The notes under the pieces were generated by a model. The model was given only the letters and a program-made list of their open reading frames with translations, made no database searches and was not told the DNA's origin. Below are positions 21,883-32,071 of a stretch of 64,000 bases of DNA, one piece after another. Each line of letters begins with the position of its first letter. Position 1 is the stretch's first letter. The DNA lies in NCBI GenBank assembly GCA_024516035.1, contig CM044966.1, positions 21,274,576-21,338,575 on the forward strand, in the 5' to 3' direction. Both the position numbers and the translations under genes were made by a program. Source of the DNA: Bactericera cockerelli (Eukaryota > Arthropoda > Insecta > Hemiptera > Triozidae).

Positions 21883-22746
21883 CAGGGTGGGGCAAAAGTC
21901 TGGAAACCCCTGAATAACTTTCGAATGGCTTCTTCGGTAAAATTAAAATTTTGTATCGTAAACTGGGCTAATCAGACCTTCTTTTAGAGTGGGATCGATT
22001 TTTGTTACCGGCCCCCATGTCGGGGCCAGGGGGGCCAACTTCATTTTTTTAAATACGAACCCCCACCTTGCGATACATTTTTGGAAAGGTCTTTAAATAA
22101 GAAATACATTGGTGCAAATTTTATTTTTTAAATATTAACTGTTTGCAAATGGCGTGCAACTTTGTGTATGCAGTAAAGTCTGGAAGCCCCTGAATATCTT
22201 TCGAAAGGGCTTTCTCAGTTAATTTAAAATTGTGTACGGTAATCCTTAGTAATTAGACCTTATATTAGAATGGGACCGATTTTTTTTACCGGCCCCCATA
22301 TTGGGGCCAGGGAGGCCAACTTCATTTTTTTTAAATACGAAACCCCACCTTGCGATACATTTTCGGAAAGGTCTAATTACCCCGACTTACCGTGCACAGT
22401 TTTCAATTTACTGAGAAAGCCCGTTCAAAAGATTTTCAGGGGTTTCCAGACTTTACTGCATACACAATGTTGGACGCCATTTGCAAACAGTTAATATTAA
22501 AAAAATAAAATTTGCACAAATGTATTTCTTATTTAAAGACCTTTCCAAAAATGTATCGCAAGGTGGGGGTTCGTATTTAAAAAAATGAAGTTGGCCCCCC
22601 TGGCCCCGACATGGGGGCCGGTAACAAAAATCGACCCCACTCTAAAAGAAGGTCTTATTAGCCCGGTTTACCTTACAAAATTTTAATTTTACCGAAGAAG
22701 CCATTCGAAAGTTATTCAGGGGTTTCCAGACTTTTGCCCCACCCTG
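21883..22746. mobile_element. Fold-back (long inverted repeat) DNA element, 864 bp
   Basis: Left end cagggtggggcaaaagtctg and right end its reverse complement, flanked by TA on both sides. The two halves are inverted copies of one ~400-bp sequence (shared landmarks: cggcccccatgtcggggcc; accttgcgatacattttt; aatattaactgtttgcaaat). Half-length copies with the same end occur at 37115-37215 and from 37301. No transposase. The TA flanks and cagggtg ends suggest movement by a Tc1/mariner-type transposase. Confidence 0.85.
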
Positions 22747-22773
22747 TATATACTGGATTAAACATTAACCAGA

Positions 22774-23119
22774 GCCAGCGTCGATGGCATGTTGAATACA
22801 CCGGTTCCCTTCAGAACACCGAAGTTAAGCGACATCCAGCGAGGTTAAGACTTGGATGGGTGACCATTCAAATTCTAATTCTCGTGACGCTGGCTTTTCC
22901 CGGCCCCACTCAGGCTGGGTGAGGTCAATGTGAGTAGCAGGTTTGTGAGTTTCTAATTCTCGTGACGCTGGCTTTTCCCGGCCCCACTCAGGCTGGGTGA
23001 GGTCAATGTGAGTAGCAGGTTTGTGAGTTTCCTGCGAATGGAGGGTAAAACCCCCGTCGTGATATGACCATGGCAGTTGAAAGCGACGTTAAACCCCACT
23101 TAAAAAAAAAAAAAAAAAA
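22774..23119 (+). mobile_element. 5S rRNA-headed SINE with internal duplication
   Basis: The head (gccagcgtcgatggcatgtt; accgaagttaagcgacatcc; ttaagacttggatgggtgac) follows the order and internal-promoter motifs of 5S rRNA. The body aggctgggtgaggtcaatgt and gaatggagggtaaaaccccc is the domain also found in family B; the element ends in poly(A). About 79 bp of body are tandemly duplicated (22872-22951 and 22951-23030). Other copies: 36844-37118 (-), 42601-42842 (+, truncated), 37562-37775 (-, diverged). Confidence 0.85.
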
Positions 23120-23191
23120 ACATTAACCTCATACAGGCTGTATTGGACAGCAAGCAGCATTATGGGGGTTCAACTTTGACTAGGCACTTAC

Positions 23192-23316
23192 AGCCGTATT
23201 TATGAACAGAAAGCGCCGTCTGAGCAATGTCTCAAGCATGATTTCCTTTGATGTTACTGGCCAATACCTTGCTTGAGACATTGCTCAGACAAATTTCTCT
23301 GTTCATAAATACGGCT
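23192..23316. mobile_element. Short inverted-repeat element (MITE-like), 125 bp
   Basis: Arms agccgtatttatgaacaga and gtctgagcaatgtctcaagc pair with their complements at the right (tgcttgagacattgctcaga; tctgttcataaatacggct). The loop is about 35 bp. Confidence 0.8.
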
Positions 23317-24290
23317 GTTCACGTCAGATATTTCTAGTGCATGAACACAACGGAAGCCTATATCCTGGACCCTGGGGTAGAGTCAGTACCACGTAAAATA
23401 TTATAACCATATTATTGAATGTAAGCGGCCACAACAGAGTCTCGAAAATCGTCTATATCTAGCTGTAGGTACCAGGGTCTGTATCTAGCTGTAGGTACCA
23501 GGGTCTGGGGCATAGGCCCAAGGTCCTCGTTGTGGTCGCCTACTGAAGGGGTATTTTTCTTTTGGATAATATTTTTTTACAGGTTCGGTATTTCCAAATG
23601 TTTCCATTTTATTCCAAATATTTCTAGTTTAGCTTCCACACTATTCGTGAAAGAAAAATGCGTTTCGGTACTTTTAAAGATAAACAATGGACTTAACCTA
23701 TAAAAGAACTTACAACAAGAATTTTCTACTTCCCTTTTGGTTAACCAAACTGGAAGAAGGAAGAGGAAAAATTTACTCTTCCAAAAAAAAAAAATGACTT
23801 GCTTCCAGTTTGTTCATTTTATTCCAGTTTGGTTAGAAAGAAAAATACGGCTCTAGATTCAGCAATCATACAGAAACAGGTTTCAATTTTATTGTTTGTT
23901 GAAGAGAACTTAAGATACCGTAAGACGGGTTTTTTTTTTTTTTTTTTTTTTAAAGAGAGGTCTATAACAATCGAAGTCCTTGCCCTAAGACGGGTTTAGT
24001 TTGCGCCCTAAGGGGTAAAATTGCTCCACTCTATGTCCATCATGTGCAGCCCTCTCGTGGAAACAGAATGCACTGTATCTAAAAATAAATCCTCCCAAAA
24101 TAATTGTTATGATTTGACAGTCGTGCCTAATGATCAAAACACTCATTCAACAAGTTGTTGCTGCTGTTATCAGTTCTCAAAGTTGATCATAGTTTTTTCC
24201 CTTAAATTATGGCTGGATAATTTCTAGGCATTTATATGAATTTTAACTCTTTTTTTAATAAATGGTACCTACATGAAAAATCAATATTTT
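23317..24290. other. Intergenic spacer
   Basis: No gene seen. A duplicated ~33-bp phrase (tagctgtaggtaccagggtc) lies at about 23460-23505, and a ggggtaaaattgctcca phrase at 24010 recurs near 30905. Confidence 0.5.
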
Positions 24291-24645
24291 AGGTCAGAGC
24301 TGCAGCTCGACCCACCTTGAGAAGTACCCCCCCTTCCCCTACCGTTTCGGACTAAATTTTCCTCGTACGTCATCATTATAGAGCCATTTTACCTTGTGAG
24401 AACTTCCAAATTCGAACTTCCCATGAGAACCTTTTGAAATTTTCCATGATAAGTCAGGTAGTTCGGTTAGGTTAGGCCCGAGCTGGGGGTCCTTGCTTCA
24501 GTGTATTCTCAACTCTCGTACCGTTCGGACCTCGATACTTTTAAAAGTGCTCTAGCTTTTGGTATCGGGCAAAATTTTCAATTATTTTTTTCTATTTGCC
24601 GCACGTCGTCAATCTTTAAAGGTAAGTTCTCTCTTTTCATTAAGC

Positions 24646-25800
24646 AGCTCTTTTTAATTCATTGCGCCTGACGGGCCTTTGAACTTACTCTTACGGCCTC
24701 TGAGTGGCTTTCGCATGCGATTGCCTAAATGCTTCACCGGGGAGAGTCTCCATCTTCTGCCTTGTGCAGTTGACCGGTGGGCAGCTCAGTTTAATTCATT
24801 GCGCCTGACGGGCCTTTGAACTTTCTCTTATGGCCTCTGAGTGGCTTTCGCATGCGATTGCCTAAATGCTTCACCGGGGAGAGTCTCCATCTTCTGCCTT
24901 GTGCAGTTGACCGGTGGGCAGCTCAGTTTAATTCATTGCGCCTGACGGGCCTTTGAACTTTCTTGTGGTCTCTGAGTGGCTTTCGCATGCGATTGCCTAA
25001 ATGCTTCACCGAGGAGAGTCTCCATCTTCTGCATTGTGTAGTTGACCGGTGAGCAGCTCAGTTTAATTCATTGCGCCTGACGGGCCTTTGAACTTATTTG
25101 TGGTCTCTGAGTGGCTTTCGCATGCGATTGCCTAAATGCTTCACCGGGGAGAGTCTCCATCTTCTGCATTGTGCAGTTGATCGGTGAGCAGCTCAGTTTA
25201 ATTCATTGCGCCTGACGGGCCTTTGAACTTTCTTGTGGTCTCTGAGTGGCTTTCGCATGCGATTACCTAAATGCTTCACCGGGGAGAGTCTCCATCTTCT
25301 GCATTGTGCAGTTGACCGGTGAGCAGCTCAGTTTAATTCATTGCGCCCGACGGGCCTTTGAACTTTCTTGTGGTCTCTGAGTGGTTTTCGCATGCGATTG
25401 CCTAAATGCTTCACCGGGGAGAGTCTCCATCTTCTGCATTGTGCAGTTGACCGGTGAGCAGCTCAGTTTAATTCATTGCGCCTGACGGGCCTTTGGGCTT
25501 TCTTGTGGTCTCTGGGTGGCTTTCGCATGCGATTGCCTAAATGCCTCACCGGGGAGAGTCTCCATCTTCTGCATTGTGCAGTTGACCGGTGAGCAGCTCA
25601 GTTTAATTCATTGCGCCTGACGGGCCTTTGAACTTTCTTGTGATCTCTGAGTGGCTTTCGCGTGCGATTGCCTAAATGCTTCACCGGGGAGAGTCTCCAT
25701 CTTCTGCCTTGTGCAGTTGACCGGTGAGCAACTCAGTTTAATTCATTGCGCCTGACGGCCTTTGAACTTTTTCTTGCGGTCTCTGTGTGGCTTTCGCATG
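24646..25800. repeat. 135-bp tandem array
   Basis: Eight to nine copies, period 135-138 bp, with landmarks attcattgcgcctgacgggc, ggctttcgcatgcgattgcc and ggggagagtctccatcttct. Copies differ by a few percent; the last is cut short. Confidence 0.95.
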
Positions 25801-26039
25801 CGATTGATCTCTTTTGATCTTTGACCTAGTAACAACAATTTATTGTGCAATCTATTTTGTCTTTATATGGTGAAAGTTAATCAATTCACGGCCCGGTTCC
25901 GAGCCGCGTCCATATATCTTCAAGTGACATTTTGATAAGTTCCAGTCCGTCTTCGCGCCGTGTGTTATATTCCAGCGCTACAGAATTCAGGGTAAGTTCT
26001 TTTCCTGATTTTTCATTTTGGACTCATGAGTTTTGAGTT

Positions 26040-27075
26040 CCTTGTGCTTTGGTACCAGTCGAGCCATTGCTCAAGATTTTAGCCGTGGAGTTGACCTTGT
26101 CCTCCCTCTTGGCGGGTGCGTCTCTCAGACCCTCGGCCTGTCTCCTGGTACCTATGCTTTTGGTACCAGTCGAGCCATTGCTCAAGATTTGAGCCGTGGA
26201 GTTGACCTTGTCCTCCCTCTTGGCGGGTGCGTCTCTCTGACCCTCAGCCTGTCTCCTGGTACCTATGCTTTTGGTACCAGTCGAGCCATTGCTCAAGATT
26301 TGAGCCATGGAGTTGACCTTGTCCTCCCTCTTGACGGGTGCGTCTCTCAGACCCTCGGCCTCTCTCCTGGTACCTAAGTCGAGCTATTGCTCAAGATTTT
26401 TAGCCATGGACTGAACTTTGTCCTCCCTCTCGGTGGGTGCGTCTCCCTAGACCCCCGGCCTTTCTCCTGGTTCCTATGCCTTCGATACAAGTTGAGCCGT
26501 GGACTAGACCCTGCCACTCCTTATCTTGGCTTGGGTGCATCTCCCTAGAACCCTTGCCTGTCTCCTTGTACCTATGCTATCAGTAGAAGTTGCGCAGTTG
26601 CTCAAAATTTTGAACCGTGTGCTGGACTCCGTACCTCCTTGTCTTGGGTGCTTCCTTAGACCCCTTGCCTGTCTCCTGGTGCCTAGGCCATTGGTAACAG
26701 TCGAGCCGTTGCTCGAAATTTTGAGCCGTGGGCTGGACTCGGTCCTTACTTGGTTTGGGTGCCTCTCCTTAGACCCCTTACCCGTCTCTTGGTGGTTAGA
26801 CCCTGGTATCATTCGAGCCGTTGCTAAAATATTTGATCTGTTGGCTGGACTCTTTCCCTCCTTGGCTTAGGTGTGTCTCTCTAGACCCATCGGCTGTCTC
26901 CTGGTACCTATATCTTTGGAACCAGTCGAGCCGTTGCTCAGGATTTGAGCCGTGAAGTGGTTCTTCGTCTGCCTTTCGCTTGGGCGCGTCTCCCTGACCC
27001 CCTTATCCTTTCTGGTCGAGTCTTGCTTCGGATATTGCATCGTTGCTCAATAATTTAAGCCGTTCAAGAGACAAA
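26040..27075. repeat. 111-bp tandem array, degenerating rightward
   Basis: Three near-identical 111-bp units start at about 26052, 26163 and 26274 (ggtaccagtcgagccattgc; gaccttgtcctccctcttgg). About six increasingly diverged units follow. Open frames on both strands result from the repeat. Confidence 0.9.
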
Positions 27076-27119
27076 ATACAGCCAATACTCACTCAATACT
27101 CACTGTTTGCCTAGTATTC

Positions 27120-27362
27120 TTGTCAGATGTCTACGGCAACATCTTTATAATAATTCTCTTTAGTGGAAGTTATCCACCAGGCGAGGTTAATGCTCAAAGC
27201 ATTTTCTACTACCTAACCATCGGAGTTTTATTATTTATGTGGTCACAAACTCAAATTAATGAGGAAAAAATTTATGCACTGGGCGCGATTCGAACCAACG
27301 GATCCATACGCTACCTGGATTACCAGACTAGCGCGTTATCCACTTGACTACCAATGCTCGGT
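27120..27362 (-). mobile_element. tRNA-headed SINE, family E, minus
   Basis: Head on the right (cacttgactaccaatgctcg; gcgcgattcgaaccaacgga). Related copies: 35285-35355 (-), 43250-43435 (+, truncated), 45905-45940 (+, head only), 21430-21520 (tail). It interrupts the decayed retroelement. Confidence 0.7.
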
Positions 27363-27479
27363 AGTCTTTGGGAGCTCTCTGTGACCTGCCATCTGACAAT
27401 GACTTCCTGTCTCAACTGAAGGATGTGTCAAAAAAAAAAAAAAAGTTTCTACCTGATGGCTGGTGAGATTGGACGCTGA

Positions 27480-28940
27480 TCAACTCGATCGACTTAGGCT
27501 TTGAAGTGGATGCAACAGTCCATAACAAGCTTCGATTCGCCCTCCCCACGCTAGATATAGTTCGGGCTTTTGATCCAAGTGCGTCAGTCTTGAAGGAATA
27601 CCACTTTAGGGATATGGAAAAGCAGATCCGTGGATCATCGCAGTCATACGATATCATAGCTCAGGCTGTAGCTCCTCTAAAAATCGGAGCTCATTTCTCG
27701 TGAAGCAGCGGACAGAATCCTGGTTGGAAATGTTTCCATACCAGTCTCCAGATAATCGTCCCTGTCAACAAAGTCTCCGGAAGATTCTGGGACACAAAAA
27801 ACTCTTGACAAACGCTTCCAAGTACAAAAGGACTTCCAAGCCATGAATTTTCTCTTCACTAGGCTCCAGCCGGCTCATGTTCAACCGATCGTCCAGAACG
27901 ATGAGTTGTCGGCGTCTGACCCTTCGGAAGCCTCGGATTCTGAGGGTGACTATACTCTTCCGGAAGCCCCTCCCCTGTAGGGCGAGCACGAGGAAGTTAT
28001 AGCGACTCCAGTCCTTCCGTTCGATTTTACCCCCTGCGTAAAAGAACGTGAGCCGGATGTTCCTCTTCCATCTCCTGAAGCCGAAATAAATGGCCGCAAA
28101 TGTCAGAATTTCAATTCTACAAGTTGGAACAGCATTAGATACATGGTATCTTCGTTTATGGTATCTTCGTTCGTCTGCAGCCGATTTCGGAACTGAAGGC
28201 CCAGCCAAGTGCATGAGCGGATCTCCTGGCTAATATGAACGGAGCTTTTGGGATATTATCCCACTGCCTAATTCTCCAACGCCCTGCACTGGCAGACGTC
28301 ACGAACAAGATCGTTGCTGTACATCCTTCTGTGAAGTCGTCAAAGAACGACCTGATAAAAGAACTGCCCTCGGAAGATTCTGCTTCCGAGGGTCTTCTTC
28401 AGTACGTTAGCGGAAAGAGATCCCAAACGATTGCCAGTCGGAGAAGCCTGTTTGTACCTGCGATTTAGGTCCCGCGTCGGATTCTGAAGGATATTCCTCC
28501 TTCGGAAGACTAATTGTTTGAGCCCAAGGCGTTACTTGAAGCTGTGAAATCACACTCTTCTTCTTCTCATCCTCGCCCACGACCTCAGAGAAGCCGCACT
28601 ACGAGGATACTTGTCCCCCCTTCGTTCGTGGGTTTATAACCTTTTAGATATGAAAAAAAAAAAAGAAAATCAAAGATGCAGTTCACTGGATATTCCAGAC
28701 CTGCCCATATCTTCAAGGGTCAAAGTCTAGGCAGCTTCTAAAGCAGTGATTGCGAATTGGAGCACGACAGCTCCGAAGGAGGCAGGAATCATTGCTTCCT
28801 CCGGGAGCCTACGTTCTTCTATCAACTTTAACTTGTCAAGGACAAATATCTCCCTTGGGCAAATTGGCGATCCACGTCAACTTTTATGAGGCATTACTGT
28901 CGCAAAATCGAGTTTCAAAAGACTCCTCTGGGGACTGAGG
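27480..28940 (+). pseudogene. Broken gag-like retroelement ORF
   Basis: Open blocks in different frames: 27506-27703 (FALPTLDIVRAFDPSASVLK, then EYHFRDMEKQIRGSSQSYDI), 28235-28468 (FGILSHCLILQRPALADVT ... SQTIASRRSLFVPAI) and a segment after 28470 with LKDIPPSE, a stop, then LFEPKALLEAVK and a Ser/Pro/Arg-rich end. The last pattern recalls the C-terminal part of DIRS-type Gag. Several frameshifts and stops: dead. Assignment is from pattern memory only. Confidence 0.4.
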
Positions 28941-30398
28941 ACCCCCTCTAAGCTTTAACCCGTGAGTACACGCACATAGGGAAAAATTCTCACACGCTCG
29001 GCAAAAACGCTAGAACTTGATCGATATTGGTCCTAACCTGTAGGGACCTGGAGTAGCTGTTGATAATATGTTTATCTAGATGTATCCACAGTCCCTTGAG
29101 CTATTTTCAATCTCTGTTGCCCGTGACGTGGCGAAAAGTTCAGATCGGTCTGAAATGTGAGATTTTTTTTCATCGCGCGTGTACAGACGTAACTTTTTTT
29201 TTGTTCTAGTTTTTTTTCTGTTACTAACTATTTAGTTTAATTTAATTAATTATTTATAATAATTAGTTTTAATAATTAATAAATATAATAATAACAATTG
29301 TTTTATATAAAGAAATATATTTTTTTAAAGAAAATTAGTGTGTTTATCTACCAAATTCGTGATTGTTCACTATTGTTATAATAATTATTATAATGATTTT
29401 TAACTAACAAAATATAAATTTTTAACTAATATTAATTAAATTTCTTTGTAATAATATTAGGTAGTTAGGTACCTTCCTACACTTTTTTTTGCTAGATACT
29501 GAAATAATTAGTATTCTTTGTAATCTTTCTCCACCTACTATGTATAATGGGTACCTACCTACCTACTTACCTCCTGGAATAATCTAAGTACATTTATTTT
29601 TTTATCGTTTCTGTTTTTAGCTTTTAGAAGTACCTAAACAAATATAATTACATAATATTCTTGATTATAAGATATACCTACTGTGAATTGCCCTACAAAC
29701 TTATGTCACTATGGCTTACGATGAACAAATTTTGGAAAATAAAAAAATTTCAAATCAGGGGTTCGAACTGCAATCATTTGGAAAAAAAATTGCTAAAATT
29801 ACTTTAAATATCTTTTAAATACATAAGTCAACTTAATGTATCTTAAAAATATTGTATAACTCTTCAAGCAGAACGAAATACAAAGCAAAACCAGGTGTGA
29901 GAATTTTTTTCATCGCGCGTGTATTGACGTTCGGATTTTTAGCGCGTGTACTCACAGGTTAATCCTACCCTGTAATTTATACAGGCGGTGGGTAACTTCT
30001 TGTTCCTTATGAGCAATGTCAATAATGTTGTTCATTATCTTCCATGTGCATCAAATATTGTGCAAGTTCATGTAACTATGTATACATTTGATATTATTGG
30101 TCTGGTCTCCTATCCCACGGTACATACATTCCTATTTGTAATTTGTACCCTCTCGCTGTAGAATGTTATTCATAATAATGCTAAATATTCATTTTACTCT
30201 CGTAAATGAAATTTACAGTATTTTCTATAGCCTCTGCTTTGCACCAATACCTCTGCAACTTGTCTTTTTTATTTTCCGTTGTGTTCTGGAACCTGATTTA
30301 AAAAATCTCTTCCGACTATATCACAGTGTATTCCCGGCCACGAGCTGGCAGATAACAAACACATCTCAAGGTGGGTCGAGCTGCAGCTCTGACCTAAA
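28941..30398. other. Intergenic spacer, AT-rich
   Basis: No supported gene. A short direct repeat (ttttttcatcgcgcgtgta) at about 29167 and 29908 brackets ~740 bp; that pair may be the target duplication or ends of an insertion. Confidence 0.45.
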
Positions 30399-30757
30399 AT
30401 ATAATACAGTTTTCTCCCCGAAGGGACCCGAAAACTGATATTTTGGGTCAAGCAAAGCTCGACCCACCCACTTAAATGCTTGCCAGCTCCGCATTTTAAT
30501 TCACTGAAGCAAGGACCCCCAGCTCGGGCCTAACCTAACCGAACTACCTGACTTATCATGGAAAATTTCAAAAGGTTCTCATGGGAAGTTCGAATTTGGA
30601 AGTTCTCACAAGGTAAAATGGCTCTATAATGATGACGTACGAGGAAAATTTAGTCCGAAACGGTAGGGGAAGGGGGGGTACTTCTCAAGGTGGGTCGAGC
30701 TTTGCTTGACCCAAAATATCAGTTTTCGGGTCCCTTCGGGGAGAAAACTGTATTATT
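30399..30757. repeat. Inverted repeat, ~65-70 bp arms
   Basis: Arm ctccccgaagggacccgaaa, then ctgatattttgggtcaagca; the reverse complement returns at 30693-30757. Between the arms lies the inverted copy of the 24291 repeat. Confidence 0.85.
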
Positions 30758-30759
30758 TT

Positions 30760-31934
30760 TTCACCATTTTTTTTTCTGTTTTCTTAGTTTTAAATTCTCT
30801 CTCACATGCTATAAAAACTGAGCAGTTTTATTTTGCTCCACTACGTCTAAAATAGGGATTTCCTACAGCGTATCACAGGTGGTGCAATGTAACCCCACCT
30901 ATGGGGTAAAATTGCTCCAAAGATTAGTTGAGTTTTTTTCATAGTTAGCAAATGGAAAACGAAAGTTTCTAATTTTTATTGAAAAACAATGTCCTTGCCT
31001 ACAAAATGAATTATTAATTAATTGTTTATTTGGAATAATAAAAAAGTTATGCAACATTTTGTAAGAAATATCTTAAAAGTGGAGCAAAGTAACCCCGTCT
31101 TACGGTACCGGAATTTTTTTCTCTTAAATAGGTTATTTGCCCTGGAAAGTTCATACGACCACGGGAAGTTCCAAGCGTTAGCGCTTTAAATATCAGGTTT
31201 TTTTTTACTATCAAATCACCTCTTGACGAAACCCACCACAGGAAGTGTTTTATTTACGATCAAATCTTACCAGGAACAGTTTGACTTATTAAAATCTTGC
31301 GTATTGCATAATTCTTTATAAATAGGCGTTTATACAAAATTTAGAGCCAAATAGCGGTATTCATAAGAAAGAAGCCATGGCTCGAGGGAAAAAGCAAGAG
31401 TCTGAAAGAAAAGGTAGAAGGATAAGCAATTATTGCTCTTTTTCGTATTCATAACCATTTACTTTGGCTCGCATTAGCTTTTGTTCACAGGCAATTGCTC
31501 CATGTTAAACTTAATACAAGGAAAAGGTTAGTTGAATGAATATTTATGTACTATTTTGCTTCCAAAAAAGGAACGTTTTTTTATGCACTGGGAGAATGTA
31601 GTATTGTAACCAGTCACAAGGAAATCTTATTCTGGTTTTCAGATTTCAGTTTTCCAGTCAGTCTTGTACATCAAAGTTTGCCTCCAAATAATTAATGGTT
31701 GTTACGGTTCATAATTCACAAATGTTTTGTGTTTTAATTAGATAGAACATTTATGTACGAATGCTTTAACGAGAAAAAGTAATATTTTCAAACATATGGT
31801 ATCGCAAATGTTCTGACATTTTCCGCACATGTTTCTGGCACATGTAGAGTTACCCTGGTACCTAATTGCTAGTTTCTGGCGCATGTAGAGTTACCCTGGT
31901 ACCTAATTGCTAGCGAAACCTTGTTCAGCAAGAC
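30760..31934. other. Spacer upstream of the small secreted-protein gene
   Basis: No coding sequence recognised. A ~43-bp direct duplication (tttctggcacatgtagagtt / cctggtacctaattgctag) at 31831-31915 lies within 110 bp of the TATA box and may carry promoter elements. Confidence 0.5.
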
Positions 31935-31942
31935 TATATAAA
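31935..31942 (+). promoter_or_regulatory. TATA box of the small secreted-protein gene
   Basis: TATATAAA 82 bp before the ATG at 32024. A start site near 31965-31975 (gcaagttagtac) would leave a 5' leader of about 50-60 nt. Confidence 0.65.
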
Positions 31943-32023
31943 CCATAAAATTTACCGTTGAGTGCAAGTTAGTACACGTCAGTAAGCTTATCAAGAGAGT
32001 AAGAAGATATAGTTGAGATCGCC

Positions 32024-32071
32024 ATGTTCTTAAAACATTTCTTTTTGGCTCTTCTTCTGACTGTTTTACTG
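32024..32071 (+). CDS. Exon 1, signal peptide (small secreted protein)
   Basis: ATG in context gatcgccATG, 16 codons, donor gtaagt, phase 0 out. Hydrophobic core Phe/Leu/Val. The open frame past the donor is intron read-through. Confidence 0.7.

Larger units (their letters stand above)
24291..30712 (+). mobile_element. Decayed retroelement, possibly DIRS-like, with inverted ends
   Basis: About 210 bp at 24291-24504 (ggtcagagctgcagctcgac; gcccgagctgggggtccttg) returns inverted at 30503-30712. Between them lie two tandem arrays (24646-25800; 26040-27070) and broken plus-strand coding remains (27480-28940). Inverted ends around a gag-like region fit the DIRS group of tyrosine-recombinase retrotransposons. 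No reverse transcriptase or recombinase is visible, so this is tentative. Alternative: two unrelated insertions of one 210-bp repeat in opposite orientation. Confidence 0.35.

Noticed and set aside
24646..25800. Regular repeats considered as a CRISPR array
   Set aside because: Units are contiguous with no unique spacers, and the DNA is from a eukaryotic nuclear genome.
26024..26870. Open frames of about 100 codons on both strands
   Set aside because: Produced by the 111-bp array; no start or splice context.
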